DNA from: Prostheceraeus crozeri
Lineage: Eukaryota; Platyhelminthes; Polycladida; Euryleptidae
NCBI GenBank assembly: GCA_907163375.1
Contig: CAJQUW010011539.1
Span: 1-64,000 of the forward strand
Direction: 5' to 3'
DNA: 64,000 nucleotides
In this document: piece after piece, positions 13,497 to 23,289 of the stretch
Layout of the letters: the number at the start of each line of letters is the position of its first letter
How positions within the stretch are numbered: the stretch's first letter is position 1
Made by a program: the position numbers and the translations under genes
The notes under the pieces: generated by a model
What the model saw: the letters and a program-made list of their open reading frames with translations, nothing else
What the model was told of the DNA's origin: nothing
Database searches by the model: none

Positions 13497-13502
13497 CCGG
13501 AT
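13497..13502. repeat. Target-site duplication CCGGAT, left
   Basis: The six bases immediately before the left inverted repeat are identical to 34,622-34,627 after the right one. They lie within the subterminal part of the hAT-like element. Confidence 0.9.
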
Positions 13503-13826
13503 AGTAATATTATATTGGACGTCCCAGCGCACATTAAAAAAAAATCCAAAATCAACATACCTGCAAAATAGCCACAAAAATGGTATAAATCAGAACCCTA
13601 CCTGAGGTAAACCTTGATCCAAAATGCAAAAATAGGGTCCTCTTGAAATTTAGCAAATCAAAATGCAAAAACGGTGCCTTCTGAAATTTAGCAAAAACAA
13701 AATGAATATGAACAAAAATATTCATTTAAAAATGGAAGATGAAAAACAAAAGAACCATCAGCCCCCTTATATCCTTCATTATCATATGAAATGGATATAG
13801 CAAATAGCAAAACACAAAGGTAGAGT
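13503..13826. repeat. Left inverted terminal repeat of Maverick copy 1
   Basis: About 324 bp, complementary to 34,304-34,621 with a few substitutions and small indels. It includes the first codons of the first gene (ATG at 13,732), so the right end carries an inverted stub of the same gene. A leading AG, as in other Polintons, is present. Confidence 0.9.
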
Positions 13827-14330
13827 CAGGTACATGAAAGATAAGGAGACACAACTATTGTTAAGATTAGAACATTATAATAAATTAAGAAAGAGATGGA
13901 CGATAGTTAAGAATGTAACACAAGGCGTTGGTGCATGTTAACAATTTCTTTAGGCGCTCTCACTATTGTCATTTCATCTGGCGTTGTTACAATTCCTGTT
14001 GTTGCTACAGCTTTAACAGGTACAGGTGTTTTCACAACGTCACTTGCAACATTGATAGATAAATCTGTAATGTCTAAGAAACGAAAATCCTTAAAGTAAG
14101 AAACATGCACATGTCAAAGAAGTATATGATAAACTACATTACTACTTCCAGAGAGTGTGTATAATGACAATGTTATTACGTTAGATGAGATTGAAAAATT
14201 TGACCAAATAGCTAGAGAAGCAACTAAAATACCTGTTAAATCACAAGACAAAGTAGACAATGCGGCTTTTTTAGAAGAAATATGAACTTTATTAAAAACG
14301 TTAGAACAAAGCTCCATAGGACAAAAATAA
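13732..14330 (+). pseudogene. Two-TM Maverick protein, decayed copy
   Basis: The first gene inside the left terminal repeat. It aligns in several frames with the intact homologue at 47,850-48,554: a shared basic region (...LEHYNKLRKRW...) and the hydrophobic double segment around TIVISSGV and TALTGTG. Frameshifts early in the gene and in-frame stops break it. It begins with AAAAATGG, the start context shared by other genes of the element. Function unknown. Two closely spaced hydrophobic segments suggest a membrane protein. Confidence 0.7.
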
Positions 14331-14400
14331 GTTGTTCAGTAAAGTGTTTTTGCTGTATCTCTATGCTACCACAAAATTCAAATATTATCTTATAAAATAA

Positions 14401-15337
14401 TGAATACAAATGAGACAAATGAGGCAAAAATAAAACAACTAGAAGAATTAATAAAACAGAAAAATATTATGAAGAAAAAGGAAGACATAGACAATATCGA
14501 ATGCTACAAGCTGGCGTTCAATCTGATATGTTAGAAAAAATGCACCTAACTGAACAAGTGAAAACTGATTTTGAAAAAGCTATTGCACAACTCAAAACTC
14601 TTGAGAAAGAACTCGCAGTTCATGATAAACGAATTGACATATCTGATCCAGTGCAGAAAACCATCATGGATGATTATGGTTTGTTAGAAGCAAACATAGA
14701 CAAGAAATTACCGAAATCTATGCTATTTGAACATTCTACTTCATTTATAGAGGGAAAGCCATCTCTTAGATTTTACTTAGGTGGAGAAGAATTATTTATA
14801 AATACTAAAGAAAGTTTAATTTTCACTCCAGACAAAACAGCTTTCAGTTTAGACAGAAATTTCGTGGATTTATTAAGAGGAGCGGATTTAGATAAATATC
14901 ATACTGATGATCTACTGAAATACAAAACTATGTTAGACAAGGTTGGGACTGTAAAAACTCTTAAGCGTTATAAAAATTTGAATGGCTTATTATTCAAAAC
15001 GTCTAGTACCAGTAAAACGAGAACAAAGATACCAATGCTAACAGCTGCTTCGCCAGCAAGAACTGGTTATTCAACACCAATGGCTGCTTCTCCAGCAAGA
15101 ACTGGTTATTCAACACCGACTAGTTACCCAAAAAAAGGAACAGGACTAAAAGAGACAACGGTTTTCCTGCCTGATGATCCACAAGAATTAATAAACAGAT
15201 TAGAGATTTTATTAGCTGCAACAAAAGAAGGACATAACTCTAGTTTTAACGAAATACATGCAATCTTAAAAAGACTATCAGAAAAGAAACTTATTAGTGA
15301 AAAAGACTACAAAAGCTTATCTAAATTTTTGGTTTAA
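14401..15337 (+). pseudogene. Conserved Maverick coiled-coil protein of unknown function (one frameshift)
   Basis: A start at 14,401 gives an N-terminal part (IKQLEELIKQKNIM) matching the copy-2 protein that starts at 48,706. A frameshift at about 14,480-14,500 is needed to enter the long open frame 14,501-15,337 (278 codons). The protein has a charged, helical N-terminus, a middle block with DRNFVDLLRGADLDKY and LLKYKTML, and a C-terminal helical block. The middle resembles an uncharacterised protein that is common beside capsid genes in animal Polintons. A 13-residue segment (AASPARTGYSTP type) is duplicated in tandem at about 15,045-15,120 and is absent from copy 2. It ends four bases before the penton-like gene. 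Confidence 0.7.
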
Positions 15338-15340
15338 AAA

Positions 15341-16144
15341 ATGTATTCGAGAGAATTATCATCGGGAGAACTAGAAAAAATTAATAAACATTTAGAAAAT
15401 TTAGCCGAGATTTTGACCTCATCAAAATTTAGTACGTCATTAAAATTTATAACAACTACTTCCTCGCATACTTGTAATTTAGATCCTATTATTCACTTAG
15501 AACAAGACAAACATTATGAAGTAGCATTAACTAGTTTTTCAACATTTAACACGATACAAAATATTATCAAAGATGTAAATGGCCGATTTAAATATTCTAA
15601 TGACAAAGGTAAAACTTGGAAAGAATTAACTTTTCTTCCTGGATCTTATGAAGTTGAATCGATTTCCAATGAAATAAAAAGACATTTAGGTATTCAATTT
15701 AAAGACAAGAAACAATTACATTTCGCAGTTGAACCAGCAGCAAATAAATTTTCTCTTACTTTAAATGAAAATCATCATGTTGATTTTGATATTGACAAAT
15801 CTTTATCAAGACTATTAGGATTTAGAAAGAAACTCTATGCACAAGGTTTTCATATCAGTGAAAATATACCTAAAATAACTGAAATAAATTCAATCAACGT
15901 TCAATGTGATATGATAGAAGGTGGTTATGTTAATGGAAAGCTAACAAATAATATCTTCAGTTATCCAGCATTTACAGTTCCGATTGGTTACAGTTTAAAT
16001 GTAATCCCAAAATCATTGATATATTTTTCAGTTACACGAAAAACAATTAATTCAATTACCATTAGAATAACAGATGAGAAAGGAAAGGTAATAAATTTTG
16101 GAGGCGAAGAGATTATGATAGATCTATTATCACGAGAGGAGTAA
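15341..16144 (+). CDS. Penton-like minor capsid protein
   Basis: An intact 267-codon frame whose start follows TTTAAAAA directly. Length, position between the unknown coiled-coil gene and the packaging ATPase, and motifs such as SSHTCNL, LTSFSTFNTI and the C-terminal GGEEIMIDLL fit the minor capsid (penton, single jelly-roll) protein of Polintons and adintoviruses. The same gene is present at 49,593-50,380. The role would be the pentameric vertex of an icosahedral capsid. The assignment rests on remembered family resemblance and gene order, since no structure prediction was possible. Confidence 0.75.
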   Translation: MYSRELSSGELEKINKHLENLAEILTSSKFSTSLKFITTTSSHTCNLDPIIHLEQDKHYEVALTSFSTFNTIQNIIKDVNGRFKYSNDKGKTWKELTFLPGSYEVESISNEIKRHLGIQFKDKKQLHFAVEPAANKFSLTLNENHHVDFDIDKSLSRLLGFRKKLYAQGFHISENIPKITEINSINVQCDMIEGGYVNGKLTNNIFSYPAFTVPIGYSLNVIPKSLIYFSVTRKTINSITIRITDEKGKVINFGGEEIMIDLLSREE

Positions 16145-16164
16145 TTAAAAATATTGACTTAAAA

Positions 16165-16939
16165 ATGAGTGAAAGCAGTTCTGTAAAGTATCCACTAAAC
16201 AAGAAAGTGAAATTCAATCATCATCCAAACCTATCCAATAAAGTTTTATCAGTTATCTGTGGAAGATCAGGTTGTGGGAAAACGTATCTATTATTTAAAA
16301 TTCTCACGACACCAAACTTTTTGGATTATAACAATCTTATCATTTATACAACAACAGCAGAACAACCTATATCAATTTTTGAAATATGGTTTTGAAAATA
16401 ATCTTACAAAATCAGCTATAGCTTCACTGTTTGAAGAATATGAAAAATCGGAGTATGAAGAGGAAATAAGTTGGTGGTGTGAAGAAGCAGCGAAAAATGA
16501 ACAACTACTAGAACCCAATAAAAATAAACACATAACGATACAATTAATAGATGATAGTGGCAATATGCAAGATCCTAGTAAACTAAATAAAACGAAAAAA
16601 CATTGTGTGGTGTTTGATGATTGTGTTAATGATAGAAATCAGGCAGTTCAGAGAAATTATTTTACAAGAGAACGACACAATAACTGTAGTGTCTTTTATT
16701 TGACACAAAGTATGTATTCATTAGATGGCGGCGTTAATAGAAAGAATGCTAATATTTTTATGCTTTTCGAAATCAACCCAAGAAACCTAAGTGATTTGTT
16801 AAGAGACTTATGTATAAGAGATAAAGATGAATTTAAACAATCATGTAACAATGCTTGGTCAAACGACTTTGGTTTTATCACAATCAATATTGATAAAAAA
16901 GTACATGATAGAGTTATAGAAGATTTGTTCACTGACTAG
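16165..16939 (+). pseudogene. Packaging ATPase (A32/FtsK-HerA type), one frameshift
   Basis: The start at 16,165 follows CTTAAAA. The Walker A motif GRSGCGKT is at residues 33-40, and the Walker B-like CVVFDDCVND follows in the second frame. It is the ATPase expected to drive viral DNA into the preformed capsid. Against the copy-2 gene (50,488-51,253), two bases are missing at about 16,370 (EQP...QFLKYGF region). The product is therefore split between a frame ending at 16,395 and one open to 16,939. The remaining sequence, including the long C-terminal helical part, is well conserved. It converges on the polymerase gene, only 12 bp away on the opposite strand. Confidence 0.85.
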
Positions 16940-16951
16940 ATGTTAAAGAAA

Positions 16952-18272
16952 TTAAAAAGGTAAAGTAGTTATTCCATCAGGTAGAATCTTTCTTTTATCA
17001 TCAAATGGATCTAATGCTAATTTATGTTCCTCTTTTAAATACATTTTATGTTTCCTTGAATTAAGTCTATAATTACATGCTGCTTTTATTTCATTATTAA
17101 ATAATGCATTCTTATAATCTTGAAATGTTATTTGGTTAGCCACTGATGCCTTTGAAATTCCTTTTAATGTTTTATGTGTTTTAATATTATTAGTTGTATC
17201 ATAACAGCAACATTTACATTTTAAAAATATAGCTTCTGTTATGTACTCCCCATTTCCAGATTTATCTCCGCTCAACTCAACTTTCAGTTTACATAAATCA
17301 GAAGGATGAATGATATCTTTTATTTTATCTATTTCTTTATCAAGTGAAGAATTATACGGTACTGTTAATTCTAAGAAAACGCTATCGGTGTCACTGAAAT
17401 GTAACTTATAGTTCTGTCCATAAGCAGGTGCTAAATGATCATATATAAAATTGTACATAAATAGTTTAGCTAGTTCTAATATAGTAAATCTTATAAAATT
17501 AAACTTGTCATGTTTCACAATGCTTCTTCTTAGATGAACAGCACATAGTTCATCACTAAATCTAGTAGTTCTCTTATATGTTGGTTTCCTAGTTAAATTT
17601 AGGAAACGATCTTTATTATAAACTATTTCTATGTTCTGCCTGTTACGTACATTCTCTAAAGTCTTACCATAAAATGCGTTGTTCATTAATTTAAAGAATA
17701 CGTTTCCAAAATCATCTTTATTTCTCTTGGCTTTTTTACGTTTTTCGATATTAAATTCGATATAATTTTTAACCACTTAGATTTCTTACATACTAATTTT
17801 CGGTGTATTTTAGTGAGAATCATTCCATGATCTAAGTACCAATCTAACATCCTTCCTTCAATAACATACTTTTCTTTATTACTTTGTGTTAACATGAGTT
17901 TCTTTGTTGGTCTGTATTTTTTAGATATTATAATCTTTTGATAATCGGTAAAGTCGTCCATATTAGGTATATTGTTTTCAGGGCAGAACGGGAAGTACTT
18001 TGTTGTATCTTTTAGTTCATCGGGGTACTTTAAGTCAACTTCATATACGTAGCCATATCCATTATCAATAGTTCGTTCGTACTTGTTATTGGGCGAAGCC
18101 TGAGAACCTTCGGTTCGATTACTACACCACTCCATTTCGCCAGTTGGTAATTCCAGGAAGAATATAAGCTATTAAAATCATAATATAACAAATAGTTCTC
18201 TCTCATGAATTCATTAACGGCTGTTTGGCTTTCTTCATTTGATATAAGTCCTTCTAGATTTTGATTAAACAA
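16952..18272 (-). pseudogene. polB: DNA polymerase B, C-terminal polymerase domain (frameshifted)
   Basis: This covers the palm/fingers/thumb part of a protein-primed-type family B polymerase. Visible motifs are motif A YYDFNSLYSS (frame 18,272-18,030), motif B FKLMNNAFYGKTLEN and motif C FSDTDSVFLEL (frame 17,776-16,952). A third frame (18,135-17,686) bridges them. A deletion of about 13 bases after motif A and a frameshift at about 17,770 break the gene. Next to motif A the frame contains an inserted paired-hairpin element (18,091-18,116), encoding NRTEGSQASP in place of unrelated residues in copy 2. The C-terminus ends ILPDGITT. Confidence 0.9.
18091..18116. repeat. Paired-hairpin element inside polB of copy 1
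   Basis: GGC-GAA-GCC (18,092-18,100) and GAACC-TTC-GGTTC (18,104-18,116). The - strand reading gives NRTEGSQASP, nearly the same peptide as the NRTESSRASP insertion at a different site in copy 2's polymerase. Copy 2 lacks this insertion at the 18.1-kb site. Confidence 0.88.
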
Positions 18273-18327
18273 TTTTATAAGCTGTTCGCTTTCTTCTGGA
18301 GATAAAGGTTTTATTATTCCATGAGTA

Positions 18328-19719
18328 TCAGGGTTTTACTTTCTTATTATAACATTTGACATATCTATTACCTAAAACTGATGAAACACCACCTCTAATC
18401 CCAGATTCAAAAAATAATAATTTATCATATGTATTTTCTTTATAATGTTTAAGTTTAACACCAGTATGTTTTAATCCTGCTAACCATGTTAGTCCGGGTG
18501 TAGAATAGCAATAACATGGATCTATTCCATAATATTCTAAACACATGTCACGAAAGTTTTCAAATAGATCAGTAAGGATTAATACATCTATCTGAAGATA
18601 TTTCATTGTATAATCGTACATATTTTGACAATTGAGTTCTTTCCAATTCTTTTCAGCTTTTGCATAATCTTCTTCTGATAGTTCTGATTGTTTCAACGTA
18701 GTTTTAAATTTGTCATGTGGTGGAAGTTGTTGTTCTTTCATTATTTCATTTATCTTATTTATGTTCCCAGTTATGTACTCATAGGGAAATATGCCTTTCA
18801 GAGGTCTCAAGTTATATTTGTTTAATATTTTACATTGTTCAGGTTTTAATGTTTTACCCATGGCTTCCAATGAATAAGGAGTAAAAAATCTAAATGCATC
18901 TAATATTCTAATACTCCCAAACTGCATTGAGAAGTATTCTTCTTCTGTTTTACACAGGATGTTTGTTCTTAATTGTTGTAATGTTTTCGAAGAGAATAAA
19001 TCGTTTATTATTAAATGGAAATCATACTTCGAACCATTATAGAAATATAAAGGAACAAAGTTATATCTAAATTTATTTGCATTAAGATTACAAGAATTAT
19101 GTGCCGCACCTCTATATAATCCATTTAGATGATCATGATCCTTTACTTTATCTGTGTCTATCTCTTTACCACAGTAATAACAATTCTTTTCATTATTAAA
19201 TTGTACTAATTGTTCAGACGTTAATGGAAGCATTGGTTTATTTGTTTTAAGCAATTGTGAAAAACGCCCCTGCAATTCTTCTATTGTGTTAACAAACTTT
19301 ATAGCACTGTCCTCACCATAGTACTGATAATATTCTGATTGAAAGAAATTGAGATAATTTGAATGAATGTACTTTCCCCAACATAAGGGCTTTTGTTCAA
19401 ATAAATTCTTGTTACATTTGTCTGTAATTTTGACATTATATGCTTCAAAATGACAATATATTGTAAAGGGTACTTTATTTTTGAAATACCATTTATTAAA
19501 TTCTAAATGTTCTTCTTTTGGAAATGTATTTCTGACTGCTTCATTTTGTTGACAATTTTCCAAATGTCTATTCATTTCTTCTTCAGTTCTAAAGCTCGTC
19601 ATACATTGGAGACAGGGGAAATTAGTATGTTCTGAAGTTTTTGTAAATATAGAAATATCTTTACACAATATGTAATGACATTGATAATAGAAATAGAAAT
19701 ATATTTTCCACCAATACAA
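18328..19719 (-). pseudogene. polB: DNA polymerase B, exonuclease domain with treble-clef insert
   Basis: An open 463-codon fragment. In order it holds a C2H2/C-like finger (FPCLQCMTSFRTEEEMNRHL), the Exo I region (FTIYCHFEAYNV, where the usual D-x-E reads H-F-E), an HNH/treble-clef-like CYYCGKEI...DHDHLNGLYRGAAH...CNL, Exo II (YNGSKYDFHLI) and Exo III (QIDVLILTDLFENF). This order is typical of Polinton polymerases. A frameshift at about 18,330 separates it from the polymerase domain. Upstream it is separated from the Q-rich segment by an insertion of about 260 bp (about 19,683-19,940). Confidence 0.88.
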
Positions 19720-19940
19720 AATCTGTACAAGGATCGTTACATTTACATATACTCGTAGATAAATACAGATATATACATTTATTACTTTTACAAAATACTA
19801 AATATAATACAAATACAGATAAATGTAGAGGTGGGCGGGGCCAGAGCACTGTGGGAGAGTAGGAACCTAGCCCCGCTAACAAAAGTTCAGATTAAAATTA
19901 CTTACACATCAAAATCATTTACATTATACATTATATAAGT
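19683..19940. mobile_element. Short insertion (SINE-like?) in the polymerase gene
   Basis: The copy-2 gene is continuous here, while copy 1 has about 260 extra bases between GATAATAG and ATAATAGTTAATATAG. The shared ATAATAG may be the target duplication. The insert holds a GC-rich core (GGGCGGGGCCAGAGC...) and on the - strand a GGTTCCTACTC segment loosely like a Pol III B box. The family is not identified. Confidence 0.45.
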
Positions 19941-19956
19941 TAATATAGTATAATAG

Positions 19957-20970
19957 TTAATATAGTATATTAACTTGTGCTGGTTGTGCTAACTGCTGTA
20001 ACTGTTGTTGATATTGCTGCTGTAACATCTGTAACTGGTGTTGATATTGCTGCTGTAACATCTGTAACTGCTGTTGATATTGCTGCTGTAACATCTGTAA
20101 CTGCTGTTGATATTGCTGCTGTAACATCTGTAACTGTTGTTGATATTGCTGCTGTAACATCTGTGACTGTAGTTGATATTGCTGCTGTAACATCTGTGAC
20201 TGTAGTTGATATTGCTGCTGTAACATCTGTAACTGCTGTTGATATTGCTGCTGTAACATCTGTGACTGTAGTTGATATTGCTGCTGTAACATCTGTAATG
20301 CGTGTTGATTTTTGCTGTAAATTGTAACTGCTGTTTTGATATTTGTGTGTAACATCTGGGGACTGTTGTTGATATTGCTGCTGTAACATCTGTAACTTAT
20401 GTTGATATTGCTGCTGTAACATCTGTAACTGCTGTTGATATTGCTGCTGTAACATCTGTAACTGTTGTTGATATTGCTGCTGTAACATCTGTAACTGCTG
20501 TTGATATTGCTGCTGTAACATCTGTAACTGCTGTTGATATTGCTGCTGTAACATCTGTAACTGCTGTTGATATTGCTGCTGTAACATCTGTAACTGCTGT
20601 TGATATTGCTGCTGTAACATCTGTAACTGCTGTTGATATTGCTGCTGTAACATCTGTAACTTATGGTGATATTGCTGCTGTAACATCTGTAACTGCTGTT
20701 GATATTGCTGCTGTAACATCTGTAACTGTTGTTGATATTGCTGCTGTAACATCTGTAACTGCTGTTGATATTGCTGCTGTAACATCTGTAACTGTTGTTG
20801 ATATTGCTGCTGTAACATCTGTAACTGCTGTTGATATTGCTGCTGTAACATCTGTGACTGTTGTTGATATTGCTGCTGTAACATCTGTAACTGCTGTTGA
20901 TATTGCTGCTGTAACATCTGTAACTTATGGTGATACTCTTGCCGGAACATCTGTAGTTCATCTTGATCAC
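19957..20970 (-). repeat. polB: 33-bp in-frame tandem repeat in polB (11-residue Q-rich unit, about 29 copies)
   Basis: The unit reads LQMLQQQYQQQ on the - strand in one frame and stays open because it is 33 bp long. It lies exactly where the copy-2 polymerase has a non-repetitive Q/N/E-rich coiled-coil-like segment. The shared flank after the repeat (QPAQ-NILY) confirms the alignment. One unit near 20,300-20,350 is damaged and shifts the frame. It looks like local amplification of a Q-rich coiled coil within the polymerase N-terminal half. Confidence 0.88.
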
Positions 20971-21064
20971 TAGAAGTAATAGGACGTCTTTTCTAATTAT
21001 TATGATTAACCATTATGGGTGTTAATGTTTTTATAATTTCATATTTTTCAGTACATATTACATA

Positions 21065-21652
21065 TTATGATATTATTATGATATCATATGATATATCATA
21101 TGATATATCATGATGCATGTAATTTCCTCTTTCATTATATTGTATTTCTGTTTGACATAATCTTTTGTTACTTACATAAAATTCTTTTACGTTAGGATAG
21201 ACAGTGTCATTAACTGTAACATCTCCAGTATATAAGGGAGTAATATTACCAACAGAAATGTATTTTATATTAAGTTCAAACACATTTACTTCTATTATAT
21301 GTTTGTTCATTTTATGAAACTTTGTTAACTTATTATAATCATATGGAAATTCATTTAGTCCATCAGAAAGATCAAATTCATTTATGTATTCTTCTATATT
21401 ATAATGACTCAGTCTTTCTTTAACATGATGTGCAGGATGTAAATGTGCTATAACACTCCACAGAAAACAATACTGGTCATCATTTTGAATGTTAATTATT
21501 AATGGTGAACTGAAAGGTAGGGGTATGTAACTACCTCCAGTATTATTTTTATATTTGTCAATTACTAGTTTCTTGGATACTATTCTAACAAGCTTCCAAC
21601 CAGACTCACGCAATTGAGCTTCAGTTATAGCATCTTTTAATTTATTTATCAT
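21065..21652 (-). pseudogene. polB: DNA polymerase B, N-terminal domain fragment
   Basis: A 195-codon open fragment with the Polinton-type N-terminal signature: CFLWSVIAHLHP, then ERLSHYN, EFPYDYNKLTKF and IIEVNVFEL. This region precedes the exonuclease domain in Polinton polymerases and is present in copy 2 at 55,161-54,700. A frame change is needed upstream (about 21,650-21,900) to join it to the zinc-finger start, and downstream to the Q-rich repeat. The role of this domain is not established here. Confidence 0.8.
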
Positions 21653-22056
21653 TGTTTCAAATATGGGTTGTATATCATTTACATTATGAATTTCTTGTGT
21701 TTTACTGAAATGACCTTGTACTATTTCTTCAATATTCCCATCAGGTCCAGTCTTTGTGTAACGTACTTCATATTTTATATTTCATATTTCATTTTATATC
21801 TACTTCAGGTTCATCTATTACACTAAAAACTTTTTTATATTCTGAATGTGAATAATCATCAAATACTCTTTTAATTCTATATCAGTAGGTAATGTTTTTT
21901 AGATAGTTTATATATTCATTCATTCTCGTTATATTACTTGTATCATGTCGTTCTACATTTCGTAAATGTATTTGACTTTTTAAATGAGATTTGTAACCTC
22001 TAGGTGACTGTAACTGTTTGTTACATATGCTGCAATATAAATTAACATTTTCCATT
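21653..22056 (-). pseudogene. polB: N-terminal start of polB with C2H2 zinc finger
   Basis: The ATG at 22,056 follows an A/T-rich leader and opens MENVNLYCSICNKQLQSP, a C-x2-C...H-x4-H finger (GYKSHLKSQIH). After about 55 residues the frame shifts, and other frames continue with DDYSHSEYKKVFSVIDEPEVD and then the N-terminal domain at 21,652. The homologous stretch in copy 2 lies at about 56,500-57,290. Several single-base lesions are needed to connect the pieces. Confidence 0.65.
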
Positions 22057-22079
22057 ATTTACTTTTTTAATAAAAAAAT

Positions 22080-22457
22080 TTATGTTTTACTTTTTAATAA
22101 AAAATTGATGTTTTTCACGTATACAGGAATATTTAGTTGTGCTAATGTTTCTAAATCATAAACAGTTAAATGTTCTTTATTAACCAACCACCATAAAATA
22201 TTGAATGCTAAAAATACTCTGAAACTTCGTAGACAAAGTGGGAAGTCTTTTGTTTTCGTGTAACTTCTTATACCGTGTTTGATTTTATAGTCTTTCACGA
22301 ATTGCATATATTGACGATGGTAATAAAATTTAACTTCATGTTTCGGGGTGAGAGGCTTTGTAGGATGACGATAATTTTTTAAAACTGGTACGTGTTCTAT
22401 TTTATAGGCCTTTGTCTCCTGAGTTTCACTCACCTCATTAATCATTTTTTTAAACAA
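22080..22457 (-). CDS. Small Maverick protein of unknown function
   Basis: A 125-codon frame whose ATG (22,457) follows GTTTAAAAAA, the start context seen throughout the element. It is basic and aromatic-rich (FYYHRQYMQFVKDYK), with a hydrophobic segment VFLAFNILWWLV. It lies 23 bp upstream of the polymerase start on the same strand, so it may be co-expressed with it. I do not recognise the family. A clear counterpart was not found in the degraded part of copy 2. Confidence 0.6.
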   Translation of the reverse strand: MFKKMINEVSETQETKAYKIEHVPVLKNYRHPTKPLTPKHEVKFYYHRQYMQFVKDYKIKHGIRSYTKTKDFPLCLRSFRVFLAFNILWWLVNKEHLTVYDLETLAQLNIPVYVKNINFLLKSKT

Positions 22458-22477
22458 AAATTACATATGAAACAAAA

Positions 22478-22631
22478 TTACATTTTATTTAACTCATTAA
22501 ATAGTGGTTTCATATAATTTACCGGGGGTTCCATGTAATTTGCCGGTGGTTTCACATAGTTCATCGGTGGATTCACATCGTTCATCGGTGGATTTTTCCA
22601 TTTTCTAAGGTACGAAAAGTGCTTCAGACAT
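22478..22631 (-). pseudogene. Short ORF with PPxNY-type repeats
   Basis: From an ATG at 22,631 the - strand reads MSEALFVP. After a one-frame shift it runs through four units of the form PP(M/A/V)N(D/Y)(V/M)(N/K/E) and ends PLFNELNKM. Units are 21 bp apart. It lies just upstream of the 125-codon gene. It may be the tail of a small virion or late protein, but this is only positional inference. Confidence 0.4.
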
Positions 22632-22684
22632 CATGTGCCCGTCACTCTTTTGTGTCCAAAGTACCCTCCCTACCAGCTACGGGC

Positions 22685-22915
22685 ACCCTGTTCCGGGGCC
22701 AAAAAGAAGCATTATATTCTTAAGTAAGGGTAGTGACAACCTCTCAATTAGTGCAGACGAAAAGTTACTTTCCCACACCCAAAGTCACTTTCCAACCCTG
22801 TTCCGGGGCCCAAAACGAAGCCTTATCCACTCACCCGTGCGTATGGGGAGGGCTCTAAACTACTACAGACGAAAAGTTACTTTCACGACCCCAAAGTTAC
22901 TTTCCCACACAAGTG
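22685..22915. repeat. Two copies of a 110-112-bp direct repeat
   Basis: ACCCTGTTCCGGGGCC starts at 22,685 and 22,795, and CAGACGAAAAGTTACTTTC starts at about 22,754 and 22,866. The sequence also contains AAAGT(C/T)ACTTTCC boxes. No coding potential was seen. It may be a regulatory or inserted element between small - strand genes. Confidence 0.6.
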
Positions 22916-23166
22916 GCTGCATGTCGTTGGTAGCTTTTCTTCAGTATTTCTTCATTACACGTGTTACATCTGACTCGTATCTTTAAACAATCTTTACATT
23001 GGTACTTACTTTCATAAAATTCTGATTTAGGTTTTAAAGTTTCACAATTATTACATTTTTCGTGGTTTGTGTTAACAGAGCATTTAACAACAATGAAATT
23101 AAATAAACGATAGATCAATTGCCATGCAAAAGATGTGCGGCTGGTAGGATTCGAACCTACGATCAA
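22897..23166 (-). CDS. Zinc-ribbon/zinc-finger protein of the Maverick
   Basis: The C-terminal 60 residues hold C-x2-C...C-x2-C (CNNCETLKPKSEFYESKYQC, then KDC) followed by RCNTCNEEILKKSYQRHAATC, so at least two metal-binding modules. The frame is open to an ATG at 23,166, but the first residues are read from the tRNA-like sequence and may not be real, so the true start is unclear. It is likely a nucleic-acid-binding or regulatory protein. The KPKSEFY segment between cysteine pairs also occurs in small viral zinc-ribbon proteins. Confidence 0.6.
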   Translation of the reverse strand: MIVGSNPTSRTSFAWQLIYRLFNFIVVKCSVNTNHEKCNNCETLKPKSEFYESKYQCKDCLKIRVRCNTCNEEILKKSYQRHAATCVGK

Positions 23167-23208
23167 GGTTAACTAGAACTGCGCTTAACCAGCTGAGCTA
23201 CGAGCCAC
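23137..23208 (-). tRNA. tRNA-like sequence, anticodon uncertain
   Basis: The - strand has a good T arm (GTAGG TTCGAAT CCTAC), a D arm (TAGCTCAGCTGGTTAAGCGC) and a 3' acceptor strand CAGCCGC pairing with GTGGCTC at six of seven positions. Total length of 72 nt is right and CCA is not encoded. The anticodon arm pairs poorly. Position suggests loop CTAGTTA with anticodon AGU (Thr), but this is weak. It could be a tRNA pseudogene or a tRNA carried by the element. It overlaps the start of the zinc-finger ORF. Confidence 0.55.
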
Positions 23209-23289
23209 TTACGCGACTCTGTCAATTGGAAGGATCAAACCCTCTACCATCACACATCAGTTGTCAAGGCATGCATTATAATGATTCTT

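Noticed and set aside
13132..13605. 157-codon + strand ORF as a single protein
   Set aside because: It joins minisatellite, intron, exon and the Maverick terminal repeat. Only 13,255-13,429 shows Ig-domain coding and splice signals.
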